Assembly: GCA_023435435.1 (NCBI GenBank)
Contig: JAEYRW010000028.1
Coordinates: forward strand, 1 to 12,395
DNA: 12,395 bases
Origin: Bacillota bacterium
GTDB lineage: Bacteria > Bacillota > Clostridia > Christensenellales > Aristaeellaceae
Reading direction: 5' to 3'
Shown: positions 1 through 5,960 of the stretch, one piece after another
How positions within the stretch are numbered: the stretch's first letter is position 1
Layout of the letters: each line of letters starts with the position of its first letter
Translations under genes and position numbers: made by a program
Notes under the pieces: model-generated
The model's database searches: none
What the model saw: the letters and a program-made list of their open reading frames with translations, nothing else
Told to the model about the DNA's origin: nothing

Positions 1-81
1 CTGCGAACGACCCCGCTTCTGGCGGACGAAATCGACGACGTCGACGGATATGCGCGCAACTTCGGGGGGGCTGAGGGCCAT
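1..81 (-). CDS. Possible 5' end of a minus-strand gene running off the left edge
   Basis: On the minus strand an ATG at 79-81 opens a frame that stays open to the window edge (27 codons, beginning MALSPPEVARISVDVVDF). Third codon positions are strongly G/C, as in the neighbouring genes, and the peptide could form an amphipathic helix. It would lie 37 bases after the stop of the DUF6259 gene, in the same direction, so it could be the second gene of that transcript. The ribosome binding site is weak: only a GGGG run lies just ahead. I do not recognise the peptide. A plus-strand frame is also open here, so this may be non-coding spacer. Confidence 0.3.
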   Translation of the reverse strand, partial: MALSPPEVARISVDVVDFVRQKRGRSQ

Positions 82-118
82 GGCCCCATGGCTTGGCGCG
101 GAGCCGCAGCCGCGGTTT

Positions 119-2200
119 TTACAGAACCAGCGCGGCGGAGCGCGGAGGGATGGCGATGCCGCCCGAAGCGCTCTTCCATTGGGCGTCGTCCACGGTGCGA
201 TACCGGGTCAGGGTTCCGTCGGCAAGGCGCGCGGTCACGCATACCGCTTCGTCCTCGTAGTTGAGGATGACCAGCGCGCTCGTTCCGTCCTCGGCTTCGA
301 AGCGTGCATAGGGGCGGTGAGCGCTCCCGTTGAGCTTTGAAACCACCGCGCCGCAGGCATCGCGGAAAATGCCGTCCCACAGGTATTTGCGGTACGCTCT
401 TCGCAATTCGTCCATTTTCGCGCCGTAGGCGACGGTGTCCGGGAAGTCATGGGGCCAGCCTTTGAAGTTGTAGGGCTCGTAGCTCATCACATACCGGTAC
501 AGGAGGCATTGATTGACCATGTTCCGGTCGTCAAAGCCCGCGATGGCCGTCATGAAATTGGCCCGGGGCCGCATGTAGCGGGAGAGCGGCACGTGGGTCT
601 TGCTCCAGGAGCGGAAGTAGGACATGGAATAAGCCTCCATCTCCCAGTCGTAGCACGCCTCGCCCGCCATCATGAAGTCAGGCCGGAGGCCGGGGGTCTT
701 TTCAAGCATATGGATGAATTCCCGGTCGTCCTGGTACACCGGCCACGCGCGCCGGTGTTCGTGGGTGGGGTCGAAGCACAGGAGTGCGGGGGAATGGTGC
801 AGACACTCGTCAAACAGCATGCCGTCGCAGCCGAGGTCCGCCAGCTTTTGAAATTCCCTGCGCGCCACCGCGAGATACCGCTGTGCGCGGAAGCACATGG
901 GCACGAGCCTTTTTACGTTGATGTCCAGAAGCTGCGCCGGCGTCTGGTACTCGTAGCCGCCGTGCATGTAGTAGTCGCCGTAGGGATCCTTCACGGCGCA
1001 GTCCACGAGCTTCTTGCGGAACCATTCTGTGGCGCGGTCGGCCCAGGTGAACTTGGCAAACAGGATGACCTTTACCCCCAGCGCCTGGCAGTCCGCGATG
1101 GCCGTTTTCAGCTCCTCGAACGTGCCCAGCCGCGGATCGAAGCTGTGGGATGGGTTTCCCTGATCCTGCCCGCCGTCGTTCCAGCCCACCAGTTGGATGG
1201 CCTTGATGCCGTATGCCGCGCATTCCGCGGCTACATTGGGAAGCTCGGTGAACCGCATCCGGAGCTCGTCCTCCGGCGAATTGATGTGGATTTGCAGCCA
1301 GGAATGCACATCCCGCGCCCATTCGGGCGGCACGGCCTCGGTGGTCCAGGTATCCCGCCACTTTTTGTAAATGTCGACGCCCGCCTGCCAGCCGCCCGCG
1401 AAGGCCTCCAGCGCGATGGGCGTGAGGTCACGGCTTTCGCCGGGTGCAATGTAACACATATGTACCGGCGCGAACCGGATGTGCACGGGCTTTCCCGCGA
1501 TTTCGGCCCGAAGAGGCACCCGGGAATCAATGGCGGAATCGTAGCCGGGGCGCAGCTCGTTGTGCCAGGCGACCAGCTCACTGGAATAATCCTTGACCCC
1601 GACATACAGGCCCTGCGCCTCGGAACGGATGAGGAAGTAGGGGCAGGACGGCGCGCCGCTGGCGGCGGACCAGGTGCCGAACTGGGTGGGAAAGTCCACG
1701 CTGTGGCAGCCCTCGTGCTGGTCGAACACGGGCCACATGTTCCACGCCTGCGCCACCGCGTAGTTGTAGAGAAAGGCGCGCGGCCACCCGGCGCCCGTGG
1801 GCGGCGTGACGTCGCCCAGATATGGGCTGTACACGCTCTCCACCGCGTAGGGGGAGCGGTTTTCGATCCGTGTGCGGAACACCGCCTGACGGCCCTCCGT
1901 GCGCACCGTTACGCAGACCCTGATGTCAAGATGCCCGGCGCGTTCGGACAGCACGCCGTCCCATTCGAATGTGATTTCATCCGCGCCCTGCCGGATTGTG
2001 GGCGGGCTTTGACGCGTGCCATACACTGGGTTGTCGCGCAGGTCCTCGCGCACCGGCACAAGCAACCGCCAGGAGAGCCCCAGCGCCTGCCTGCGCAGGA
2101 TGTCCCAGCCGGTGTCCCTGGCGCGCAGGCCAATGAGCGCGCCTGTCTGCCCATCGAATTCAAGAATCAGGCTTTCGGCCTCCAGCCGCAAGGTGTCCAT
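119..2200 (-). CDS. DUF6259 domain protein, probable TIM-barrel glycoside hydrolase
   Basis: A 693-residue protein without a signal peptide, so probably cytoplasmic. The first ~280 residues look like the beta-rich N-terminal domain of GH36-like enzymes (ligand-type phrases such as FRTRIENRSPYAVESVYSPY). The rest looks like a TIM barrel: a strand with VILFAKFTWAD, then GCDGMLFDE with D464/E465, then MAGEACYDW with E514. These two acidic sites are candidate nucleophile and acid/base, by analogy with GH31/GH36-like barrels. The C-terminal ~80 residues resemble a small beta domain. This pattern matches the DUF6259 family found in gut Bacillota and Bacteroidota, whose substrate is mostly undefined. 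The start is supported by AGGGAGGA seven bases ahead of the ATG, and a consensus promoter lies just upstream. Assignment to the family is fairly secure; the reaction is inference. It sits divergently to a PhnP-like hydrolase and a GH76 enzyme, which supports a role in glycan use. Confidence 0.85.
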   Translation of the reverse strand: MDTLRLEAESLILEFDGQTGALIGLRARDTGWDILRRQALGLSWRLLVPVREDLRDNPVYGTRQSPPTIRQGADEITFEWDGVLSERAGHLDIRVCVTVRTEGRQAVFRTRIENRSPYAVESVYSPYLGDVTPPTGAGWPRAFLYNYAVAQAWNMWPVFDQHEGCHSVDFPTQFGTWSAASGAPSCPYFLIRSEAQGLYVGVKDYSSELVAWHNELRPGYDSAIDSRVPLRAEIAGKPVHIRFAPVHMCYIAPGESRDLTPIALEAFAGGWQAGVDIYKKWRDTWTTEAVPPEWARDVHSWLQIHINSPEDELRMRFTELPNVAAECAAYGIKAIQLVGWNDGGQDQGNPSHSFDPRLGTFEELKTAIADCQALGVKVILFAKFTWADRATEWFRKKLVDCAVKDPYGDYYMHGGYEYQTPAQLLDINVKRLVPMCFRAQRYLAVARREFQKLADLGCDGMLFDECLHHSPALLCFDPTHEHRRAWPVYQDDREFIHMLEKTPGLRPDFMMAGEACYDWEMEAYSMSYFRSWSKTHVPLSRYMRPRANFMTAIAGFDDRNMVNQCLLYRYVMSYEPYNFKGWPHDFPDTVAYGAKMDELRRAYRKYLWDGIFRDACGAVVSKLNGSAHRPYARFEAEDGTSALVILNYEDEAVCVTARLADGTLTRYRTVDDAQWKSASGGIAIPPRSAALVL

Positions 2201-2232
2201 GACGAATCCTCCCTGCTCAAACGCGTTGGCTT

Positions 2233-2261
2233 ATTATAAAATTAACACGCGTGCCTGTCAA
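2233..2261 (-). promoter_or_regulatory. Sigma-A promoter of the DUF6259 gene
   Basis: Read on the minus strand, TTGACA (2256-2261) and TATAAT (2233-2238) are separated by exactly 17 bases. Both boxes are perfect consensus. Transcription would start near 2226, giving a 5' leader of about 25 bases before the ATG at 2200. Confidence 0.85.
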
Positions 2262-2381
2262 TCCCCCCTGAACCTGTCGCCGCATTTGTGATAATCTGTG
2301 TACGGCGCACGAAATGGTGGGAGCCGCAGCGGGAAATGTGATAAAATCGGATCGTCAGTTCGATTCTTTGGAGGGATACAT
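2262..2381 (+). promoter_or_regulatory. Upstream region of the MBL-GH76 transcript, promoter not resolved
   Basis: This spacer should hold the plus-strand promoter. Two copies of TGTGATAA (around 2287-2294 and 2337-2344) resemble -10 boxes (GATAAT and TAAAAT), but neither has a convincing -35 box at the right distance. The repeated 8-mer could instead be a regulator site. A GGAGGG ribosome binding site at 2370-2375 precedes the ATG at 2382. Confidence 0.3.
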
Positions 2382-3251
2382 ATGAGATTTTTGGGTACCG
2401 GCGCGGCTGAACTCATTCCCAACCCGTTTTGCGATTGCCCCATCTGCGCGGCGGCGCGGCGCGACGCCTCCGAGCGGCGCCTGCGCTCCTGCTTTTCGGT
2501 GGACGAGCACACCGTCATTGACTTTGGGCCGGACGCGCTGGCGGCCTGCAACCGGTACGGCCTCTCGCTCTCCGCGCTCCGGGACGTGCTCGTCACCCAC
2601 GCCCACGAGGATCATTTTTCCATCGAGAATCTGAGCGTCATCACCATGCGCCGTACAAAACCAGACCGCCCGTATACGGTACATCTTTCGCCTGAGGCGT
2701 ATGAATACGTGACGGGGCTGGCCGAGGCGCTCCTGGACATTACGCATGGCCGCGCCGACCTCAACCGCGCGGTGCGGGACGGTTGGCTGCGCTTTCAGCC
2801 CCGCGCCGCGTTCGAGCCCTTCGAGATGGGCGACAAGCGCGTGTTCCCGGTGCGGGGGAACCACACGGGCGTGCTTGAAGCTGAACGGTCGCTGAATTAC
2901 CGGATCGAGTGGAAGGGAAGAACGCTGCTGTATGCCCTCGACACGGGGCTTTACCCGCCGGAGACGCTGGAAGCGCTGGGTGGGCAGGCGCTGGACGTGC
3001 TCATCATGGACAGCACGTTCGGCTCCGCGCCCTGCGCGCCCGACGAGGGGCACCTGAACGGCGCGCACTTCCTGAAGCAGCTCGCGGCGCTGCGGGCGGT
3101 CGGCGCGGTTACGGACGAAACGCGCGTCTACGCGACGCACATCAACCACAAGCACGACTGGAACCACGCGGCGTATCAGCGGTTTTTCGACGCGTCGGGG
3201 GAGAAGGTCACCGTCGCGCGCGACGGCATGGAAGTGGAGATGCCGGTATGA
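2382..3251 (+). CDS. PhnP-like metallo-beta-lactamase-fold hydrolase
   Basis: A 289-residue protein beginning MRFLGTGAAE. The metallo-beta-lactamase metal motif HxHxDH is clear at H73-A-H-E-D-H78. Further ligands are likely D210 in MDSTFG and H253 in the THINHKHDW segment. Near the N terminus, C17-D-C-P-I-C22 is the extra zinc-binding cysteine cluster seen in PhnP-type phosphodiesterases (cyclic phosphate hydrolysis in the phosphonate pathway) and relatives, so a phosphodiesterase activity is plausible. No phosphonate (phn) genes are visible, so the real substrate is unknown. The start is fixed by GGAGGG six bases ahead of the ATG; a GTG at 2298 in the same frame lacks such a site. The TGA overlaps the next start by four bases (ATGA), so translation is coupled to the GH76 gene. 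No signal peptide: cytoplasmic. Confidence 0.88.
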   Translation: MRFLGTGAAELIPNPFCDCPICAAARRDASERRLRSCFSVDEHTVIDFGPDALAACNRYGLSLSALRDVLVTHAHEDHFSIENLSVITMRRTKPDRPYTVHLSPEAYEYVTGLAEALLDITHGRADLNRAVRDGWLRFQPRAAFEPFEMGDKRVFPVRGNHTGVLEAERSLNYRIEWKGRTLLYALDTGLYPPETLEALGGQALDVLIMDSTFGSAPCAPDEGHLNGAHFLKQLAALRAVGAVTDETRVYATHINHKHDWNHAAYQRFFDASGEKVTVARDGMEVEMPV

Positions 3252-4417
3252 GTCTCAAAACCCGGTTATACCGCATGGTTTTGGCGGTTTTGGCGGTTGC
3301 CATGCTCGCGGGCGGCACCTGCGGGGCGGAAGGGGAGGATCAGTCGATGAATTTGGGCGACGCGGAAAAGGCGAAGGCGCTGTACGACGATATCGCTTCC
3401 CTCTACGCCATCCAGGGGTCGGCACTGTATCGGGAGCATTTTCCCAAAAATCCGGAGGACAGGCCTGCGGCATACCTGTGGCCGGTTTCGGAACTGTTCT
3501 CCGCGCTGAATGCGCTGGGGGTGCTTCCCGCATACCGGGCGGACTATGACGCGTTGCTGCCCGGCATGGTAAAGACGGTTTCCCAATACCGGGACGAGAC
3601 CCGGAACCCCCCGGCGTATCAGGCCTACCCATCCGCCTATGGCACGGACGACCGTTTCTACGACGACGACGCATGGCTGGGCCTTGACTTTTACGATGCC
3701 TACCGGATTACCGGGGACGCGCAGTATCTTGCAAGCGCCGAGGAAATCTTTGCGTTTGTCGTGAGCGGCTGGTCGGACGAGCTGGGCGGAGGCATCTTCT
3801 GGAACGAGCGGACAAAGGAAACGAAAAATACCTGCTCCAACGGCCCGGCGGCGGTTTTGGCCCTTGACCTGTACGGCGCTACGGGCAAGGCTGAATATCT
3901 GGAATGGGGACAGAAAATCTACGCGTGGACGCGGGCAAATCTGCAGGCGCCCAGCGGTCTTTACTGGGACAATGTGGACAAAGGCGGCAACGTGGACGAG
4001 GCGTTTTACCCCTACAACTGCGGCACGATGATTCAGGCCGCCGTGCTGCTTTATACGTTTACCGGTGAGGAGGATTGCCTGAAGGAAGCCCAACGCGTCG
4101 CGAAGGCCAGCTACGACCACTTCGCCCCGCCGGTTTCCGCCGGCGTGCGGTTCTTCCCGGCAAAGGATCCTTGGTTCACGGTGGTGCTGTTCAGGGGATA
4201 TTTTGCTTTGTATCAGGTGGATGGCGATTCCACCTTCATGCGGGCCGCAGAGGAAAATCTCGCCCATGCATGGGAACACGCCAGGGACGGGAATGGACTC
4301 ATCGGCCGGGACTGGAGCGGCGCGACCCATGCGGACGCTTCCCGCAAAGCGCTTCTGGACGAGGCGTGCGTGGTGGAAGCCTATGCCATGCTCGCCGCGT
4401 GGAAAGGCGGAGATTGA
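3248..4417 (+). CDS. Exported GH76 family glycoside hydrolase (alpha-1,6-mannanase type)
   Basis: A 389-residue protein. The N terminus has a Sec signal peptide: K4, R6 and R9, then a hydrophobic core at about residues 10-22, with a plausible signal peptidase I site after A27 (CGA before EGE). The mature part is an all-helical (alpha/alpha)6-type protein with the GH76 hallmark FYDDDAW at 137-143; D139 and D140 correspond to the paired catalytic aspartates of the family. Characterised GH76 members cleave alpha-1,6-mannan backbones, as in yeast mannoprotein. Other GH76-like bacterial proteins are untested, so the substrate is inferred. The length fits a single catalytic domain without binding modules. 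The ATG overlaps the stop of the preceding hydrolase gene (ATGA), so I prefer it to upstream in-frame starts that run through that gene. No convincing terminator follows. Confidence 0.85.
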   Translation: MSLKTRLYRMVLAVLAVAMLAGGTCGAEGEDQSMNLGDAEKAKALYDDIASLYAIQGSALYREHFPKNPEDRPAAYLWPVSELFSALNALGVLPAYRADYDALLPGMVKTVSQYRDETRNPPAYQAYPSAYGTDDRFYDDDAWLGLDFYDAYRITGDAQYLASAEEIFAFVVSGWSDELGGGIFWNERTKETKNTCSNGPAAVLALDLYGATGKAEYLEWGQKIYAWTRANLQAPSGLYWDNVDKGGNVDEAFYPYNCGTMIQAAVLLYTFTGEEDCLKEAQRVAKASYDHFAPPVSAGVRFFPAKDPWFTVVLFRGYFALYQVDGDSTFMRAAEENLAHAWEHARDGNGLIGRDWSGATHADASRKALLDEACVVEAYAMLAAWKGGD

Positions 4418-4563
4418 GCGGCTGATGTAAAAAGCGGGAGAATGCGTACTGAATGACTATAACGGACGGCGTACTTTTTTGAGATTATGTACATTGAAAC
4501 GATTAAGCATTGATACGGACAGCGCGTTTTATCGCGATTTTGAGTAAATGGAGGCAGCGGGGA
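4418..4563 (+). other. Spacer after the GH76 gene
   Basis: About 145 bases, visibly more AT-rich than the flanks. It contains a direct repeat GCGTACT (4444-4450 and 4469-4475); the second copy is followed by six T, but the copies are not arranged to form a good hairpin, so I do not call a terminator. No promoter with two good boxes was found. The end carries the ribosome binding site GGAGG for the small gene that follows. Confidence 0.4.
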
Positions 4564-4797
4564 ATGTCGAGAAGCCGCGCATTTCATCTTTGGCAGAGGG
4601 AGCGCACGATCAGCCGAAAAGTTGACCTGCTGAAGCGCATTGGCGGGGACGAATACGTACGTGCCTGGACGCGGGGCGCGGAAGGAAGACTGGCCAAAGG
4701 GAAAATCCATTGCTCCTGTTGGATGTGCAGAGGGAAGTCCAGCGATTTGATTTCGCACAGGGACAGGAAAATGGGCGAAAACGCATCTTCCCAATGA
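4564..4797 (+). CDS. Small Cys-rich protein of unknown function (CSCWMC motif)
   Basis: A 77-residue basic protein. I chose the ATG at 4564 because GGAGG lies nine bases ahead; an in-frame TTG at 4510 has no such site. The C-terminal half holds the most characteristic segment: GRLAKGKIHCSCWMCRGKS, followed by HRDRK. Cysteines spaced CxCxxC within a Lys/Arg-rich context suggest a small metal-binding (possibly zinc-ribbon-like) or nucleic-acid-associated protein. I recall similar short hypothetical proteins with a K-x-H-C-S-C-x-x-C core in Bacillota and Bacteroidota, but no function is known to me. It lies 19 bases ahead of the decayed mobile-element region and could belong either to the chromosome or to the element. 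Coding status is fairly secure; function is unknown. Confidence 0.65.
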   Translation: MSRSRAFHLWQRERTISRKVDLLKRIGGDEYVRAWTRGAEGRLAKGKIHCSCWMCRGKSSDLISHRDRKMGENASSQ

Positions 4798-5159
4798 AAA
4801 TGAAGGATCGGGTTGAATGGGACAACCAGCGATCACAATGAGTGCGCTGGTTTCGGCCCTCACCGCCGACCAGATTCAGACCGCGTTCACGCTCGAGGCC
4901 ACGGACAGGGCGGCGAAGATCGAGGCGGATCAGGTCGCGGCCGCCGCGCGGGAGATCGCGCCGACGGGCGCGCTGGACTATGGAAAGGTCGATGTGGCCG
5001 GGCTGCGGGAGGAGCAGAAATCGCAGCTCTCCGTAGTGGCTGCGGTCGTCAAAGCCGCGGGCATGAAGGCGCGGCTGTATGAAGCTGTGGCGGACCAGTC
5101 CGGGCGGTATGTCGCGCCCAACGGTTATGTGAAGCTCTCCACGGGGGTCATCTTCCAAT

Positions 5160-5303
5160 ATGGCAATCCCTGTGAAAACGATTTCGGAGACGCTGGGCCA
5201 TTACTCCGCCGCTTTCACAATGGATGCGTATACACATCTCACGGAGGAGAGGCAGGACGATGCTGCGGCGCGGATTCAAGCCGCCATCGAAAGCCGAAAA
5301 TAA
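5160..5303 (+). pseudogene. int: C-terminal remnant of a tyrosine-family integrase
   Basis: In the frame beginning ATG at 5160 the sequence encodes 47 residues with the unmistakable end of a phage/ICE tyrosine recombinase: VKTISETLGHYSAAFTMDAY, then THLTEERQDDAA and a short basic tail before TAA. H14 in LGHYS is the second-box histidine and Y24 in MDAYTH is the catalytic tyrosine. The N-terminal DNA-binding domain and the rest of the catalytic domain (Arg, Lys and HxxR) are missing, so it cannot be active. It has no ribosome binding site and overlaps the preceding truncated gene in another frame. It ends 87 bases from the 3' end of the tRNA-Leu gene, the usual place for an integrase at its attachment site. 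Confidence 0.82.
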
Positions 5304-5306
5304 GTC

Positions 5307-5330
5307 AATTGTGGTCAAAATTGTGGTCAA
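5307..5330 (+). repeat. Perfect 12-bp tandem duplication after the integrase remnant
   Basis: AATTGTGGTCAA occurs twice, back to back, four bases after the integrase stop codon. It lies between int and the tRNA 3' end, where recombinase arm-type or core-adjacent sites would be expected. A binding role is inference. Confidence 0.7.
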
Positions 5331-5349
5331 AGGCCGTTTTGAGACAATG

Positions 5350-5386
5350 AAAAACCCCCGAAATCGCAATGAAATCGGGGGTTTTT
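5350..5386. terminator. Bidirectional intrinsic terminator between tRNA-Leu and the integrase remnant
   Basis: AAAAACCCCCGA (5350-5361) and TCGGGGGTTTTT (5375-5386) form a perfect 12-bp inverted repeat with a 13-base loop. Because the arms start with five A and end with five T, it can stop transcription on both strands: the tRNA from the right (three bases past its CCA) and the integrase from the left. Confidence 0.85.
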
Positions 5387-5389
5387 CTA

Positions 5390-5476
5390 TGGTGCTGGAA
5401 GCGGGATTTGAACCCGCACGACCTTGCGATCAACGGATTTTAAGTCCGTGGCGTCTGCCGATTCCGCCATTCCAGC
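5390..5476 (-). tRNA. tRNA-Leu (anticodon UAA)
   Basis: Read on the minus strand: acceptor stem GCTGGAA pairs with TTCCAGC, the discriminator base is A (required for leucine tRNAs), and CCA is encoded. The D arm begins GGCGGAATCGGCAGAC. The anticodon stem ACGGA/TCCGT encloses the loop CTTAAAA, giving anticodon UAA. A long variable arm and the T arm GTGCGGGTTCAAATCCCGC follow. The length is 87 nt including CCA, typical of class II tRNAs. It decodes UUA and UUG leucine codons. Its 3' end faces the integrase remnant and is the probable attB site of the lost element. Confidence 0.97.
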
Positions 5477-5484
5477 ACAGGAGA

Positions 5485-5502
5485 AAGCCGCTTGCGCGGC
5501 TT
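5485..5502 (-). terminator. Short hairpin after the small membrane protein gene
   Basis: AAGCCGC and GCGGCTT form a 7-bp stem with a four-base loop, 16 bases beyond the stop of the minus-strand gene. The downstream T tract is weak (TTTCTCC), so it may be a leaky terminator or an RNA processing structure ahead of the tRNA. Confidence 0.4.
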
Positions 5503-5518
5503 CAAAAGTGGCCTATGC

Positions 5519-5839
5519 CTATTCCTCGGGATGGGAGAGCTTGCGGATTGCGCGGCGCGAAACGCGCTCGACGCTGTCCATCTTCTGATAAACCCGGCCC
5601 AGAACGAAGAAGGTGAGGCCGATCATCAGCCCGATGAAGCCCATGATCGCAATGCAGCTCAGGAATGTGCCCACATTCTCCGCGGTGGGGGCTTGGAAGA
5701 ACATGCTCATCTTGAACGAGCCCGTGCCCGCCAGGGTGTTCCAGGTATCCGGGGAGACGAGCAACGACGCGAGTACGTATCCGCCCATCAGAAACAGCGC
5801 GAAGATCGCGACGCCGAAGATCAGTAAAAAAAGAGCCAT
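5519..5839 (-). CDS. Small two-helix membrane protein of unknown function
   Basis: A 106-residue protein with two hydrophobic segments. The first is an N-terminal helix at about residues 2-27 (MALFLLIFGVAIFALFLMGG). The second, at about 60-84, includes FLSCIAIMGFIGLMIGLTFF. Between them lies a ~30-residue polar segment with Trp, Thr and Met residues; the C-terminal ~20 residues are charged (KMDSVERVSRRAIRKLSHPEE) and probably cytoplasmic. No family is recognised. The start is secured by GGGAGG seven bases ahead of the ATG, and a good promoter is present upstream, so this is clearly a real and independently expressed gene. It lies between metK and tRNA-Leu on the same strand. Function unknown. 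Confidence 0.82.
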   Translation of the reverse strand: MALFLLIFGVAIFALFLMGGYVLASLLVSPDTWNTLAGTGSFKMSMFFQAPTAENVGTFLSCIAIMGFIGLMIGLTFFVLGRVYQKMDSVERVSRRAIRKLSHPEE

Positions 5840-5867
5840 TCAAATACCTCCCGGCTTTGGTAGTCAC

Positions 5868-5897
5868 ATTATACATCGCACAACCGACCCACGTCAA
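5868..5897 (-). promoter_or_regulatory. Sigma-A promoter of the small membrane protein gene
   Basis: On the minus strand, TTGACG (5892-5897) and a perfect TATAAT (5868-5873) are spaced by 18 bases. Transcription would start near 5861, about 20 bases ahead of the ATG. Confidence 0.8.
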
Positions 5898-5905
5898 TAG
5901 AAGCG

Positions 5906-5951
5906 GGCGCATTCCGCGGGCCCAATTCCTTCCGCGCAGGCGGAACGCGCC
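5906..5951 (-). terminator. Long hairpin after metK, possible terminator or 3'-end structure
   Basis: In the minus-strand RNA, GGCGCGUUCCGC (5951-5940) can pair with GCGGAAUGCGCC (5917-5906): 12 bp with a single G-U wobble and a 22-base loop. It starts nine bases past the metK stop. There is no U tract, so it may stabilise the mRNA end or act as a factor-dependent stop. The wobble appears only in the minus-strand RNA (the plus strand would have an A-C mismatch), which fits a role in the metK transcript. Confidence 0.45.
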
Positions 5952-5960
5952 ATCCGTTTC

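Larger units (their letters stand above)
4817..5350 (+). pseudogene. Chimeric ORF: truncated mobile-element gene fused out of frame to an integrase end
   Basis: The open frame encodes 177 residues, but only about the first 114 look like genuine protein. Residues up to VKLSTGVIF contain a helical Ala-rich stretch, then KSQLSVVAAVVKAAGMKARL and SGRYVAPNGY. This resembles the region just ahead of the metallopeptidase-like (HELTH) part of large phage- or ICE-borne proteins in clostridia, a resemblance recalled and not searched. The expected downstream domain is absent. From about 5157 the DNA encodes a tyrosine integrase end in another frame, so the last ~60 residues here (Cys/Arg-rich, ending LWSKAVLRQ) are an out-of-frame read. 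The join marks an internal deletion. AAGGA at 4803-4807 gives a passable ribosome binding site, so a product may be made, but it is probably non-functional. Confidence 0.55.

Noticed and set aside
449..2239. 596-codon plus-strand open frame opposite the DUF6259 gene
   Set aside because: It mirrors the DUF6259 reading frame, has no ribosome binding site, and an atypical His/Val/Gly-rich composition.
3308..3325. Possible lipoprotein signal (Cys25) in the GH76 protein
   Set aside because: The residues before Cys are A-G-G-T, not a lipobox; a signal peptidase I site (CGA) fits better.
4444..4481. Terminator after the GH76 gene (GCGTACT copies plus T run)
   Set aside because: The two GCGTACT copies are direct, not inverted, and give only a 4-bp GTAC pairing.
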